DNA of 64,000 nt from Variovorax terrae (GCF_022809125.1 NZ_JALGBI010000001.1:496001-560000); one strand, 5' to 3'. Counted from the first letter of the stretch, positions 33,764 to 43,199 are shown. Numbers and translations: made by a program. The notes: generated by a model from the sequence alone, not told the origin.

Positions 33764-34543
33764 TCACTGGTTGCGGAAATCGGCCTTGCGCTTGTTGACG
33801 AAGGCGTCCATGCCTTCCTTCTGGTCGGCCGTGGCGAACAGGGCGTGGAACATGCGGCGCTCGAACATCACGCCGTCGCTCAGGCCGCTTTCGAAGGCGC
33901 GGTTCACCGATTCCTTGGCCGCCATGGTGGCCAGTTGCGAGTAATCGCAGATCTGCAGCGCCGCGCCGAGCGCCTCGTCCATCAGCTTGTCCAGCGCCAC
34001 CACGCGGCTGACCAGGCCGGCGCGCTCGGCCTCGGCGGCGTCCATCATGCGGCCGGTCAGGGCCAGGTCCATGGCCTTGGCCTTGCCCACCGCGCGCGGC
34101 AGGCGCTGGGTGCCGCCGGCGCCGGGGATGATGCCGAGCTTGATCTCGGGCTGGCCGAAGCGGGCGTTGTCGGCCGCGATGATGAAGTCGCACATCATCG
34201 CCAGCTCGCAGCCGCCGCCCAGGGCGAAGCCGCTCACGGCGGCGATCACGGGCTTGCGGACCTGGCGGATGGTTTCCCAGTTGCGCGTGATGTAGTCGCC
34301 CTTGTAGACGTCGGCGAAGCTGTAGCTCGCCATGGCGCCGATGTCGGCCCCTGCGGCAAAGGCCTTCTCGCTGCCGGTGACGATCATGCAGCCGATGGCC
34401 GCGTCGGCATCGAAGGCCTTGAGCGCATGGCCCAGTTCATCCATCAACTGGTTGTTCAGCGCATTGAGCTGCTTGGGGCGGTTCAGCGTGACGACCCCGA
34501 CTTTGCCGGCCTCGGTGCGCACCTCGATCAGTTCGTAGTTCAT
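33764..34543 (-). CDS. Enoyl-CoA hydratase (crotonase family, PaaF-like)
   Basis: The 259-residue product is a complete crotonase with the oxyanion-hole segments AAGADIGAM and [12 protein letters not shown] and both catalytic glutamates (GCELAM and [15 protein letters not shown]), which marks a true hydratase. It hydrates 2-trans-enoyl-CoA to 3-hydroxyacyl-CoA. Placed divergently from paaG-paaI-paaK, it could serve the 2,3-dehydroadipyl-CoA step of phenylacetate degradation (PaaF) or general beta-oxidation. The start [13 protein letters not shown] is preferred over an in-frame extension of 29 low-complexity codons. Confidence 0.88.
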   Translation of the reverse strand: MNYELIEVRTEAGKVGVVTLNRPKQLNALNNQLMDELGHALKAFDADAAIGCMIVTGSEKAFAAGADIGAMASYSFADVYKGDYITRNWETIRQVRKPVIAAVSGFALGGGCELAMMCDFIIAADNARFGQPEIKLGIIPGAGGTQRLPRAVGKAKAMDLALTGRMMDAAEAERAGLVSRVVALDKLMDEALGAALQICDYSQLATMAAKESVNRAFESGLSDGVMFERRMFHALFATADQKEGMDAFVNKRKADFRNQ

Positions 34544-34651
34544 GGGCTTTCCGGTTTTCTGTTGCAATGGCAGAACTATACCGAGCCCGGCCGTTGCCGC
34601 GGGCGGCGGCGGCTTCCGGGCCGGCGCCATTCCGACCCCGGGAAAACATTA

Positions 34652-34669
34652 ACCGACCGAATGGTCGGC
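34652..34669. promoter_or_regulatory. Inverted repeat in the divergent paa promoter region, candidate PaaR/TetR operator
   Basis: CCGACC-GAAT-GGTCGG is a perfect 6-bp inverted repeat, placed 31 bp upstream of paaG and 110 bp from the divergent enoyl-CoA hydratase start. TetR-type PaaR repressors of betaproteobacteria bind ACCGACCGGT-like palindromes upstream of phenylacetate genes. No regulator gene is in the window, so the assignment is by pattern and place. Confidence 0.5.
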
Positions 34670-34699
34670 GAATGGTAGATTCTGCTTCAGGAGACCCGT

Positions 34700-35506
34700 A
34701 TGACCGAACCCACCGTTCTTTATTCCGCGCAGGGCGCCGTGGCCCTGCTCACGCTCAACCGGCCGCAGGCCCTCAACAGTTTCACGCGCCAGATGCACCA
34801 CGACCTGTGGGCCGCGCTGGACCGGGCCGAGGCCGACCCCGGCATCCGCGCGCTGGTGATCACCGGCGCGGGCCGCGGCTTCTGCGCCGGGGCCGACCTG
34901 GCCGAATTCGACTTCGAGCCGGGCCCCGATCTGGTCGAGCGCGCCAATCCCGGGCCGGTGATCGAGCAGGCCTTCAACCCCACGGTGCGCCGGCTGCAGG
35001 CGCTGCGCATGCCCAGCATCGTGGCGGTGAACGGCGTGGCGGCGGGCGCGGGCGCCTCGCTGGCCATGACCTGCGACATTGCGATCGCGGCCTCGGGTGC
35101 CAGCTTCATCCAGGCCTTCAGCCGGATCGGGCTGATTCCCGATGCCGGCGGCACCTGGTTCCTGGCGCAGCGCCTGGGCCTGGCGCGGGCCATGGCGCTG
35201 GCCATGACGGGCGACAAGCTGCCGGCGCAGCAGGCCAGGGACTGGGGCCTGATCTGGGAGGTGGTCGACGGCGGCGCCGACGAGTGCGTGGCCGCGGCGC
35301 TGGCACTGGCGCAGCGGCTCGCCGCCATGCCGACGAAGGCCTTGGTCGCCACGCGGCAGATGCTGCGCGACAGCAGCACCCGCACGCTCGACCAGCAGCT
35401 CGACGCCGAGCGCGACATGCAGTCCGCGCTGGGCCGCACGCACGACTACATCGAGGGCGTGACGGCCTTTCTCCAGAAGCGCGCGCCGCAGTTCAGGGGC
35501 GAATGA
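34700..35506 (+). CDS. paaG: 1,2-epoxyphenylacetyl-CoA isomerase PaaG
   Basis: The 268-residue crotonase-family protein has the oxyanion-hole segment CAGADLAEFDF and GAGASLAMTCD, but lacks the first catalytic glutamate of hydratases and has Asp in IGLIPDAGGT, as in PaaG and related isomerases. PaaG converts ring-1,2-epoxyphenylacetyl-CoA to oxepin-CoA and isomerises unsaturated intermediates. It heads a tightly coupled paaG-paaI-paaK run (ATGA overlap with paaI). A good ribosome-binding site (AGGAGA) precedes the ATG. Confidence 0.92.
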   Translation: MTEPTVLYSAQGAVALLTLNRPQALNSFTRQMHHDLWAALDRAEADPGIRALVITGAGRGFCAGADLAEFDFEPGPDLVERANPGPVIEQAFNPTVRRLQALRMPSIVAVNGVAAGAGASLAMTCDIAIAASGASFIQAFSRIGLIPDAGGTWFLAQRLGLARAMALAMTGDKLPAQQARDWGLIWEVVDGGADECVAAALALAQRLAAMPTKALVATRQMLRDSSTRTLDQQLDAERDMQSALGRTHDYIEGVTAFLQKRAPQFRGE

Positions 35507-35940
35507 TGGAGGCCCGTCAACTGGCCCAGGCGGTGGGCGAATCGATGTTCGCCGCCGACCGGGCCTCGCGCGAATTCATGCAGATGGAGCTGGTGAGCTG
35601 CGAACCCGGGCGCGCCGTGATGCGCATGGCGGTGCGCGAGCCCATGCTCAACGGCCACCGCATCTGCCACGGCGGCTTCATCTTCACGCTGGCCGACTCC
35701 ACCTTCGCCTTCGCCTGCAACAGCTACAACCGGCCCGCCGTGGCCGCCGGCTGCAGCATCGAATTCCTCAAGCCGGGCCAGCTCGGCGACCTGCTCACCT
35801 GCGAGGGCGTGGAGCAGGCGCTGCAGGGGCGCCACGGCATCTACGACATGAAGGTGACCAACCAGCGCGGCGACGTCGTGGCGATGTTCCGCGGCAAGAG
35901 CGCCCAGCTGCAGGGCACGGTGATCCCGGAGGCCGCATGA
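35503..35940 (+). CDS. paaI: Hydroxyphenylacetyl-CoA thioesterase PaaI
   Basis: The 145-residue hotdog-fold protein carries NGHRICHGGFIFTLADSTFA, the PaaI signature with the catalytic Asp on the central helix. It hydrolyses stalled (hydroxy)phenylacetyl-CoA esters to free CoA. It overlaps paaG and paaK by ATGA on each side, so the three are one translational unit. ATG at 35503 gives MMEARQ; the next ATG is equally possible. Confidence 0.93.
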   Translation: MMEARQLAQAVGESMFAADRASREFMQMELVSCEPGRAVMRMAVREPMLNGHRICHGGFIFTLADSTFAFACNSYNRPAVAAGCSIEFLKPGQLGDLLTCEGVEQALQGRHGIYDMKVTNQRGDVVAMFRGKSAQLQGTVIPEAA

Positions 35941-37232
35941 ACCGCTTTCCCCTCGAACCCATCGAAACCGCTTCCGTGGACGAGCTGCGCGCGCTGCAGC
36001 TCAAGCGCCTGCGCGCCACGCTGCGCCATGCCTACGCGCACTCGCCGGTGTACCGGGCCAAGTTCGATGCGGCCGGCGTGCACCCGGACGATTGCCGCAC
36101 GCTGGCCGATCTGGCGAAGTTTCCCTTCACCACCAAGAAGGACCTGCGCGACAGCTACCCCTTCGGCATGTTCGCGGTGCCGCGCGAGCAGTGCGCACGC
36201 ATCCATGCCTCCAGCGGCACCACCGGCAAGCCGACGGTGGTGGGCTACACGAAGAACGACATCGACACCTGGGCCACCGTGATGGCACGCAGCATCCGCG
36301 CCAGCGGCGCGCGACCGGGCGACCTGGTGCACGTGAGCTACGGCTACGGCCTGTTCACCGGCGGCCTGGGGGCGCACTACGGCGCCGAGAAGCTGGGCCT
36401 GACCGTGGTGCCGTTCGGCGGCGGCCAGACCGAGCGCCAGGTGCAGCTGATCCATGATTTCAAGCCCGACATCATCATGGTGACGCCCAGCTACATGCTG
36501 GCCATCGCCGACGAGTTCGAGCGCCAGGGCCTGGACCCGGCCGCCTCCAGCCTGCGCCTGGGGATCTTCGGCGCCGAGCCCTGGACCAACGACATGCGGC
36601 TGGCGATCGAGCGGCGCATGGGCATGGACGCGGTGGACATCTACGGCCTGTCCGAGGTGATGGGCCCGGGCGTGGCCAACGAGTGCGTGGAGACCAAGGA
36701 CGGCCCCACTATCTGGGAGGACCATTTCTACCCCGAGATCATCGACCCCGACAGCGGCGAGCCGGTGGCCGACGGCGAGCCTGGCGAGCTGGTGTTCACC
36801 AGCCTGACCAAGGAGGCGCTGCCCATCATCCGCTACCGCACGCGCGACCTCACGCGCCTGTTGCCCGGCACGGCGCGCACCATGCGCCGCATGGCGAAGA
36901 TCACGGGCCGCAGCGACGACATGATGATCGTGCGCGGCGTCAACGTGTTTCCCACGCAGATCGAGGAGCTGATCCTGCGCCGGCCGGAGCTGAGCGCCCA
37001 CTACCTGTGCATCCTGAGCCTGGACGGCCCGATGGACGCGCTCACGGTGGCGGTGGAGACCCGTTCGGGCGTGCTGCCCGACTCGGCCCCGGCGCTGGCC
37101 GCGGCAGACGCCCTGCAGCACGACATCAAGGCCTACATCGGCACTTCGGCGCGCATCGAGCTGCGCGCCACCGGCGGCGTCGAGCGCAGCCTCGGCAAGG
37201 CCCGGCGGGTGCTCGACCAGCGGCCGCACTGA
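35937..37232 (+). CDS. paaK: Phenylacetate-CoA ligase PaaK
   Basis: The 431-residue product is an adenylate-forming ligase with the AMP-binding loop HASSGTTGKPTVVG, the GLSEVMGPGVANEC region and the hinge/C-terminal GRSDDMMIVRGVNVFPTQIE. It activates phenylacetate with CoA and ATP, the entry reaction of the pathway. Length is normal. The paaABCDE oxygenase genes are not in the window, so the pathway is split between loci. Confidence 0.96.
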   Translation: MNRFPLEPIETASVDELRALQLKRLRATLRHAYAHSPVYRAKFDAAGVHPDDCRTLADLAKFPFTTKKDLRDSYPFGMFAVPREQCARIHASSGTTGKPTVVGYTKNDIDTWATVMARSIRASGARPGDLVHVSYGYGLFTGGLGAHYGAEKLGLTVVPFGGGQTERQVQLIHDFKPDIIMVTPSYMLAIADEFERQGLDPAASSLRLGIFGAEPWTNDMRLAIERRMGMDAVDIYGLSEVMGPGVANECVETKDGPTIWEDHFYPEIIDPDSGEPVADGEPGELVFTSLTKEALPIIRYRTRDLTRLLPGTARTMRRMAKITGRSDDMMIVRGVNVFPTQIEELILRRPELSAHYLCILSLDGPMDALTVAVETRSGVLPDSAPALAAADALQHDIKAYIGTSARIELRATGGVERSLGKARRVLDQRPH

Positions 37233-37327
37233 GCGCCGCCATCCGGGTAATTGCTGATATGGCTGCCAGCCGTTTGACAGCCATTCGCGTTAATGTCGCG
37301 GGAAACCACTCACAACAGAGGATTGAC

Positions 37328-38299
37328 ATGAAACGCCGTACCCTTTTGCAGGCTGCCGGTGGCGCCGCCATCGTCCCGGGCTTTGCCCTGGCGCAGGACA
37401 AGTACCCGGGCAAGCCCATCACCTGGATCTGCCCCTACGCGGCCGGCGGCAACGCCGACAGCCGCTCGCGCCAGGTGGCCAAGGTCATGAGCCAGCTGCT
37501 GGGCCAGCCCATCATCATCGACAACAAGGCCGGCGCCGGTGGCAACATCGGCACCGAGGCCATCGCACGCGCCAAGCCCGACGGCTACACGCTGGGCATG
37601 GGCAATTTCGCGCCGCTGGCGGTCAACAAGGCGCTGTTCAAGAAGCTGAACTTCGATCCGGCCAACGATCTCGTGACGATCGGCCTGATCGAGAAGGGCC
37701 CGCTGATCCTGATGGTGCGCAACGATTCTCCCTACAAGTCGGTCAAGGACATCGTGGCGGCGGCCAAGGCCTCGCCCGGCAAGCTGAGCTACGCCTCGGG
37801 CGGCATCGGCGGCACGCACCACCTGAGCGGCGCGCTGTTCGAGCACGCAGCGGGTATCGACATGATCCATGCGCCCTACAAGAGCGGCTCGGCCGGCGCC
37901 ACCGACCTCATGGGCGGGCAGGTGCACATGATGTTCGAGCAGATGTACGCGGCCATGCCCTCCGTCAAGGGCGGCAAGCTGCGCGCGCTGGCCATCACCA
38001 GCAAGACCCGCTCGCCGCTGGCGCCCGACATCCCCACCATGGCCGAGCAGGGCTACCCGGAGGTCGAGGTGCTGAACTGGCAGGGCCTGATCGGTCCCAA
38101 GGGCATGTCGCCCGACCTCGTCAAGCAGCTCAACGCGGTGCTCAACAAGGCACTGCAGGACCCCGACCTCAAGGAAAAGATCCTGAGCCAGGGCAACGAG
38201 GTGGGCGGCGGCACACCCGAGCAGTTCGCGGCCCTGGTCAAGACCGAAACGCCGCGCTGGGCCAAGGTGGTCAAGGACGCCAAGATCGAAGCCGAGTAA
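37328..38299 (+). CDS. Bug/TctC-family tripartite tricarboxylate transporter substrate-binding protein
   Basis: The 323-residue periplasmic protein has an N-terminal signal with twin arginines (MKRRTLLQAAGGAA, cleavage after FALAQ), the family opening YPGKPITWICPYAAGG and the NKAGAGGNIGTEAIA motif. Members bind carboxylates or other small acids and are extremely numerous in Burkholderiales, often without dedicated transporter genes, as here. The ligand is unknown; location after paaK suggests but does not prove an aromatic acid. Start chosen at the signal peptide. Confidence 0.95.
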   Translation: MKRRTLLQAAGGAAIVPGFALAQDKYPGKPITWICPYAAGGNADSRSRQVAKVMSQLLGQPIIIDNKAGAGGNIGTEAIARAKPDGYTLGMGNFAPLAVNKALFKKLNFDPANDLVTIGLIEKGPLILMVRNDSPYKSVKDIVAAAKASPGKLSYASGGIGGTHHLSGALFEHAAGIDMIHAPYKSGSAGATDLMGGQVHMMFEQMYAAMPSVKGGKLRALAITSKTRSPLAPDIPTMAEQGYPEVEVLNWQGLIGPKGMSPDLVKQLNAVLNKALQDPDLKEKILSQGNEVGGGTPEQFAALVKTETPRWAKVVKDAKIEAE

Positions 38300-38358
38300 G
38301 ACGCCGCGCCAGCGGCCGCCAGCACACGGCGCGGCCCCTGGCGGGCCGCGTTGCCGTT

Positions 38359-39420
38359 TCAGCGCTGCTCGATGCGGTCGACCAGCAGGTCCACGAAGGC
38401 GTCGTTGCCCAGGCCGATGCGGATGCGCACCGGCAGGTACTGCAGGCTCGGCGCGAACCACATCTCGGCCGTGATGTTGCCGCGCGGATTGGCCAGCGGG
38501 CGCGGCTTGAGGTGGAAGGCCTGCACCGGCCCCAGGCGCGGGGTCATCAGCGTCACCTGTTCGGTGATGTCGTAGGTCCACAGGTCCACGCCACCCGGGC
38601 GCGCCATCCAGAAGCTCACGGTGCGGCCCACCTCCAGCGCGGCGCGGCCGCTGGCGAACTGGTGGCTGAGCTCGACGAACTGGCTGGCCGTGTCCTGCAC
38701 GCCGTCGGGGCGCGGCACGCGCTCGCCGCTGCCCAGCGCCACGCTGCGCTCGTCCAGCAGGGCGCTGCGGCGGCGTCCGTTCACCTGTTCCTCATAGGCG
38801 CGCGGCTGCAGGCCCTGCGGCGAGACCTTGCCCTGGCTGGTCATGACCATGTTGACCATCCAGCCGATGTCGATGGCAACGCGGGCCTGGTAGCTGTCGG
38901 CCTCGCGCTGCCATTGCACTTGCGCGTTGCCGTGCAGCTCGCCGCGGAACTGGCCGCCCAGCTGGTAGCTCAGGCGGGTGTCGGCGGGCCAGCTGTCGAG
39001 CCAGGCGGTCGTGGTCGCGGTGGCGCTGGCGGCGGTCGTGCTGCTGTCGGGCGTGGCCGCCACGGTGGCAGTGGCTGAGGCGATGGTGCTGGTGGCCGGC
39101 GGCGCCGTGTCGGTGGGGGCCGCGGCCGGTTCGGGCGGCGGTGCCGTCGGCGTGGTGTCGGCCGGGAGGCTGCTGCTTGCTACTGAATTAATAGCATTCG
39201 ATGACCGCTGCGCCTGGACCTTCCGCGGTTTTGGCACCGAAATGGGGGCTGGAGCCGGCGGCGGGGCCTGCGGCACGATCTGCCGCGTGAACATCGGCGT
39301 GGCCAGCGGGCGCAGCACCGAGGGTTCCTGCCACTGCCTGGCCAGCCATTCCAGCGCCAGCCCATGCGCCAGCAGCACGGCCAGCGCCAGCGCGGTGATC
39401 AGTCGTGCGGTGCGAGCCAC
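38359..39420 (-). CDS. DUF3108 protein with N-terminal membrane anchor
   Basis: The 353-residue product has an N-terminal hydrophobic anchor (ITALALAVLLAHGLALEWLA), a Pro/Ala/Thr-rich linker (residues 50-140) and a C-terminal beta-rich domain (DTRLSYQLGGQFRGELHG onward, WMVNMVMTSQGKVS) fitting DUF3108, an uncharacterised periplasmic family. Part of the linker (about residues 68-81) is encoded by a copy of the interspersed repeat. It overlaps the 3' end of the upstream M61 peptidase gene by 22 bp. Confidence 0.8.
   Translation of the reverse strand: MARTARLITALALAVLLAHGLALEWLARQWQEPSVLRPLATPMFTRQIVPQAPPPAPAPISVPKPRKVQAQRSSNAINSVASSSLPADTTPTAPPPEPAAAPTDTAPPATSTIASATATVAATPDSSTTAASATATTTAWLDSWPADTRLSYQLGGQFRGELHGNAQVQWQREADSYQARVAIDIGWMVNMVMTSQGKVSPQGLQPRAYEEQVNGRRRSALLDERSVALGSGERVPRPDGVQDTASQFVELSHQFASGRAALEVGRTVSFWMARPGGVDLWTYDITEQVTLMTPRLGPVQAFHLKPRPLANPRGNITAEMWFAPSLQYLPVRIRIGLGNDAFVDLLVDRIEQR
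39178..39218 (-). repeat. Interspersed palindromic repeat, copy 3 (inside a gene)
   Basis: On the minus strand it reads TCCAGGCGCAGCGGTCAT followed by TGCTATT and a GTAGCA arm. It lies fully inside the DUF3108 coding sequence and is translated in frame as part of the flexible linker (VQAQRSSNAINSV), where an insertion is tolerable. Confidence 0.75.
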
Positions 39421-41174
39421 AGCTTGACAGGCGCTGCGTCGCGCAGCGCCAGCCGCCAGGTGCCGGCGGCGGCCGGCAGCGCCAGGTCGAGCCGCAGCAG
39501 GCGCTTGTCGCGCGCCACCAGCGCGGTCACCTTCCGGGCGGTGCCGGCATACAGCGCCAGCTCATCGAGTTTGCCCAGGCGCCAGCCCTGGCCGGCCACT
39601 TCCACGCCCAGCCATTCGTCGCCCGCGGCCAGGCCGGCGCGCTCGGCCGCGCCGCCGCGCAGCACCGTCTTGACCTGGATGCCGCCGTTCTCCGTCACGC
39701 GAAGGCCCAGCCGCTGGGCCGGCTGGGCCGGCTCCACCAGCACGGCCACGCCATGGCGCTGCAGCAGCGCCTGCAGCGGCAGCTCGCGCGTGCCGTGCAC
39801 CCAGGCGGCGATCTCTTTCGCAAACGAGCGGCCGCCCAGTTCGTGGAGCACGGCCGCGAAGTCGGCTTCGCTCATGGCGCCGCGGCCCTGGCCGGCGCCG
39901 CAGCGCTGCCAGAGCGCACGCATCACCTCGTCCAGGGTGGTGCGGCCTTCGGCGCGCAGCGTCAGGTCGAAGCACAGCGCCACCAGCGCGCCCTTGGTGT
40001 AGTAGCTCACCGTGGCGTTGGGCGTGTTCTCGTCGGGCCGGTAGTACTTGACCCAGGCGTCACGGCTGGCCTGCGCCACCGACTGCACCAGGCGTCCCGG
40101 CGTCTGCAGCACCTGGTTGGCGGTCTTGTTGAGCAGCTTGAGGTAGCCGGCGTCGTCGAGCAGGCCGGCGCGGCGCAGCAGCAGGTCGTCGTAGTAGCTG
40201 GTGAAGCCCTCGAAGAACCAGAGCAGCGGCGTGTAGTTCTCGCGCTCGTAGTCGTAGCGCTCGAAATCGGTGGGGCGCAGGCGCTTGACGTTCCAGGTGT
40301 GGAAGTACTCGTGGCTGATCAGCCCCAGCAGCATGGTGTAGCCCTCGGGCTGGCGCGCCTCGCCGCGGCGCGGCAGATCGCGGCGGTTGCAGATGAGCGC
40401 CGTGGAGTTGCGGTGCTCCAGGCCGCCGTAGCCTTCGTCCACGGCGTTGAGCATGAACAGGTAGTTCGGGTGCGGCGGCTTCCTGCTGCCGTGCCAGAAG
40501 CGGATTTCGGCCTCGCAGATCCTGCGGGCGTCGGCCAGCAGCCGCGCGCCGTCGAACGAGGCCGTGGCGCCCGCCACCACGAAGCGGTGCGGCACGCCGC
40601 AGGCCTTGAATTCGCCGCTCCAGAAGCGGCCCATCTCCACCGGGCAGTCCACCAGTTCGTCGTAGCCGGCCGCGCGGTACAGGCCAAAGCCGTTCTTGCT
40701 GGTTTTCAGGGCGGGCAGCCCCGTGGCCACCTGCCAGCCGGCGATGGCGGGCGCTGCCACCAGCTCGAGGTCGTGGGGCTGGTCTTCCTGCCCCTCGACC
40801 CGCAGGCACAGGCTGGTGCCGTTGAAGAAGCCGCGGCTCGCGTCGAGCCAGGCGGTGCGCACGGAGTTGTCGAAGGCGTGGATCTCGTAGGTCAGCACCA
40901 GCGGCTGGCCGGGCCGGCACTCCACCTGCCAGCTGCATTTGTCCAACTGGCTGCAGGCCGCGGCGCGCGCGCCCTGGCTGGCGCGCAGGCGCTGCAGGCT
41001 CTTGGAGAACTCGCGCACCAGGTAGCTGCCGGGAATCCACACCGGCAGCGAGACGCGCTGCTGCGCGGCGGGCTGCGCCACGGTCAGCGTGACGCGGAAC
41101 AGATGGGCCTGCGGATCGGCCGCCTCCACGCGGTAGTGGAGCGGGGCGGCGGGGGGCGTGTTGTTCTTGGGCAT
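39399..41174 (-). CDS. M61-family metallopeptidase with PDZ domain
   Basis: The 591-residue product shows the zinc site HEYFHTWNVKRLRP (HExxH) with the third ligand Glu in WFFEGFTSYYDDL, the N-terminal beta-domain and a C-terminal PDZ-like segment (RVTENGGIQVKTVLRGGAAE). These mark glycyl aminopeptidase-like M61 enzymes. No signal peptide is seen, so it is probably cytoplasmic. It overlaps the DUF3108 gene. The substrate is unknown; the M61 prototype cleaves N-terminal glycine and alanine. Confidence 0.92.
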   Translation of the reverse strand: MPKNNTPPAAPLHYRVEAADPQAHLFRVTLTVAQPAAQQRVSLPVWIPGSYLVREFSKSLQRLRASQGARAAACSQLDKCSWQVECRPGQPLVLTYEIHAFDNSVRTAWLDASRGFFNGTSLCLRVEGQEDQPHDLELVAAPAIAGWQVATGLPALKTSKNGFGLYRAAGYDELVDCPVEMGRFWSGEFKACGVPHRFVVAGATASFDGARLLADARRICEAEIRFWHGSRKPPHPNYLFMLNAVDEGYGGLEHRNSTALICNRRDLPRRGEARQPEGYTMLLGLISHEYFHTWNVKRLRPTDFERYDYERENYTPLLWFFEGFTSYYDDLLLRRAGLLDDAGYLKLLNKTANQVLQTPGRLVQSVAQASRDAWVKYYRPDENTPNATVSYYTKGALVALCFDLTLRAEGRTTLDEVMRALWQRCGAGQGRGAMSEADFAAVLHELGGRSFAKEIAAWVHGTRELPLQALLQRHGVAVLVEPAQPAQRLGLRVTENGGIQVKTVLRGGAAERAGLAAGDEWLGVEVAGQGWRLGKLDELALYAGTARKVTALVARDKRLLRLDLALPAAAGTWRLALRDAAPVKLWLAPHD

Positions 41175-41235
41175 CTTGGGTCAAAGAATACCCCAGGCGC
41201 GGCCCGGGCGAGAGCCGCGCGGGCCGGCGCGGGGC

Positions 41236-41961
41236 CTACTTGGCGGCGACGGCGTCGGTCAGGAACTTCTCGACCTGCTGCGCGCCAATGGCGCCGGGCA
41301 CGCGCGAGCCGTCGGCGAAGATCAGCGTGGGCGTGCCGGTGATCTTGTGTTTCTTGCCGAACTCGAGGTTGCGGTTGAGCGCGGCGGCATCGCAACTGCC
41401 GGCCGCCGCCGGCACATCGCGCACCATCCAGTCCTGCCACGCCTTGGCCTTGTCCTTGGCGCACCAGATGTTGCGCGACTTGTCGGGCGAATCGCCGCCG
41501 AGGATGGGGTAGAGGAACATGTGGATGGTGACGTTGTCCACCTTCTGCAGATCGCGCTCGAAGCGCTTGCAGTAGCCGCAGTTCGGGTCTTCGAACACCG
41601 CCATCTTGCGCTTGCCGTTGCCGCGCACGATGGTGAAGGCGTCCTTCAGCGGCAGGCTGCTGTAGTCGATGGCGGTGAGCTTGTCGACACGCTCCTCGGT
41701 CAGGTTGCGGCGCTGCTTGGTGTCGATCAGGCTGCCCTGGATCAGGAAGTTGCCTTCGGCATCGGTGTAGAGGATGTCGGTGCCGTTGACGCGCACCTCG
41801 AACAGGCCGGGCATGGCCGATTTGGTGACTTCGTCGATCTGCTGCAGCTGGGGGATGCGCTCTCCCAGGTTCTTGCGGATCGTGGCTTCCTGAGCCTGCG
41901 CGGCGAAGCCGGCGGCCAGCAGGGCCGCGAGCAGCCCGGTCTTGAACATGTTCATCGTCAT
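41236..41961 (-). CDS. dsbC: Thiol:disulfide interchange protein DsbC
   Basis: DsbC is the periplasmic disulfide isomerase. The 241-residue product has a signal peptide (LLAALLAAGFAAQAQ), the N-terminal dimerisation domain, and a thioredoxin-fold domain with active site FEDPNCGYCKRFE. The cis-proline loop (TGTPTLIF) and the second cysteine pair region (WCAKD, GSCDAA) are present. Length is typical. Three closely spaced ATGs compete as start; the first is used. Confidence 0.94.
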   Translation of the reverse strand: MTMNMFKTGLLAALLAAGFAAQAQEATIRKNLGERIPQLQQIDEVTKSAMPGLFEVRVNGTDILYTDAEGNFLIQGSLIDTKQRRNLTEERVDKLTAIDYSSLPLKDAFTIVRGNGKRKMAVFEDPNCGYCKRFERDLQKVDNVTIHMFLYPILGGDSPDKSRNIWCAKDKAKAWQDWMVRDVPAAAGSCDAAALNRNLEFGKKHKITGTPTLIFADGSRVPGAIGAQQVEKFLTDAVAAK

Positions 41962-41982
41962 CCCATTCTCAATATCAATGAT

Positions 41983-43116
41983 TCAAAGCAATCCGTTTCC
42001 AGGCAGGCCCATGGCCTGCCGCGCCACCCAGGTCTTGAGCGGCCCGCTGCGCTCGAAGCCCTTCATGCCCCAGTTGCGCAGCGCCTGCCAGGGCGAGCCC
42101 GGCTGCGCGAACAGCTGCTGCAGCCCGTCCGTCGTCGCCCCCATGGACAGCACGTCGGCCTTGCGCGCACGTTCGTAGCGGCGCAGCAGCTTCTCGTCGC
42201 CCACGCCGCGCCAGTATTCGCGCTCATGCAGCACCCGGGCCAGTTCCGCCGCGTCGGCCAGGCCGAGGTTCAGCCCCTGTCCGGCCAGCGGGTGCACCGT
42301 GTGCGCCGCGTCGCCGGCCAGCGCCCAGCTGGCGCCGCCGCGGCGGCCGACCCAGTGCCGGGCACGCGCCAGCTGCAGCGGCCAGGCGGCGCGCTCGCTG
42401 GCCAGCGTGAGCCGGCCCAGCGCTTGATGGCTGGCGGCCTCGAGCTGCGCGGCGAAGCCGTCCGCCTCCAGCGCCAGCAAGCCGGCCGTGCGTTCCTGAA
42501 GGACTGACCACACAACCGCGACCGAGTTCCCCTGCGGGCCGTCCAGCGGCAGGAACGCCAGGATCTCGCCGGGCGAGAACCACTGCCGCGCCACCTGGCG
42601 ATGGGGCTGTTCGCAGCTCACGCGGGCGGCGATCGCGCGCTGGGGGTAGGGCGTGATCTCGAAATCGACCGCGAACTCCTCGCGGGTCGTGCTGGCCCGG
42701 CCTTCGCAGACCACGGTGAGGGCGGCCGGGGCCGGAGCCTCCAGCACGTCGATCAGCGGCTGGTAGCGCACCGCCTCGGCCAGCCGGGCTTCGAGCGCGG
42801 GCACGTCGACGATCCAGGCCAGCGCGGGCGCGCCCTGTGCTTCGGCGCTGAAATTGACCTCACCGCCGTCATCGCCATGCACCTGCATGGCCTGCACGGC
42901 GGTGGCATGGCGGGCGTCGGGCCAACTGCGCAGGGAATCGAGCAACTGCTTCGAGGCGGCATTGAGCGCGTAGGCCCGAACGTCCGAGGCGCCGCTGGCC
43001 GCGCCGGGTGGCTGGGCCAGCAGCCCGACCCGCAGCCGCTCGCGCGCCAGCAGCAGCGCCAGCGTGCGGCCCACGATGCCGGCACCGCGGATACAGATGT
43101 CATAGGGTTGAGCCAT
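41983..43116 (-). CDS. UbiH/UbiF-family FAD-dependent hydroxylase
   Basis: The 377-residue product has the N-terminal FAD Rossmann motif (ICIRGAGIVGRTLALLLARE, with GAGIVG), and the C-terminal GD motif WALAGDAAHTVHPLAGQGLN typical of ubiquinone-biosynthesis hydroxylases. It probably hydroxylates a ubiquinone precursor; which ring position cannot be said. The central region is more divergent than in classical UbiH. Start at MAQPYDICIRG is chosen because the upstream extension lacks similarity to the fold. Confidence 0.85.
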   Translation of the reverse strand: MAQPYDICIRGAGIVGRTLALLLARERLRVGLLAQPPGAASGASDVRAYALNAASKQLLDSLRSWPDARHATAVQAMQVHGDDGGEVNFSAEAQGAPALAWIVDVPALEARLAEAVRYQPLIDVLEAPAPAALTVVCEGRASTTREEFAVDFEITPYPQRAIAARVSCEQPHRQVARQWFSPGEILAFLPLDGPQGNSVAVVWSVLQERTAGLLALEADGFAAQLEAASHQALGRLTLASERAAWPLQLARARHWVGRRGGASWALAGDAAHTVHPLAGQGLNLGLADAAELARVLHEREYWRGVGDEKLLRRYERARKADVLSMGATTDGLQQLFAQPGSPWQALRNWGMKGFERSGPLKTWVARQAMGLPGNGLL

Positions 43117-43199
43117 GCGGGGATTGTAGGAGGCAGGGCAAAATCCCCGGTCCGGCATGGAAACCCCGCCGCCTGCCATCTGCTGAAAGGAACCCTCAC

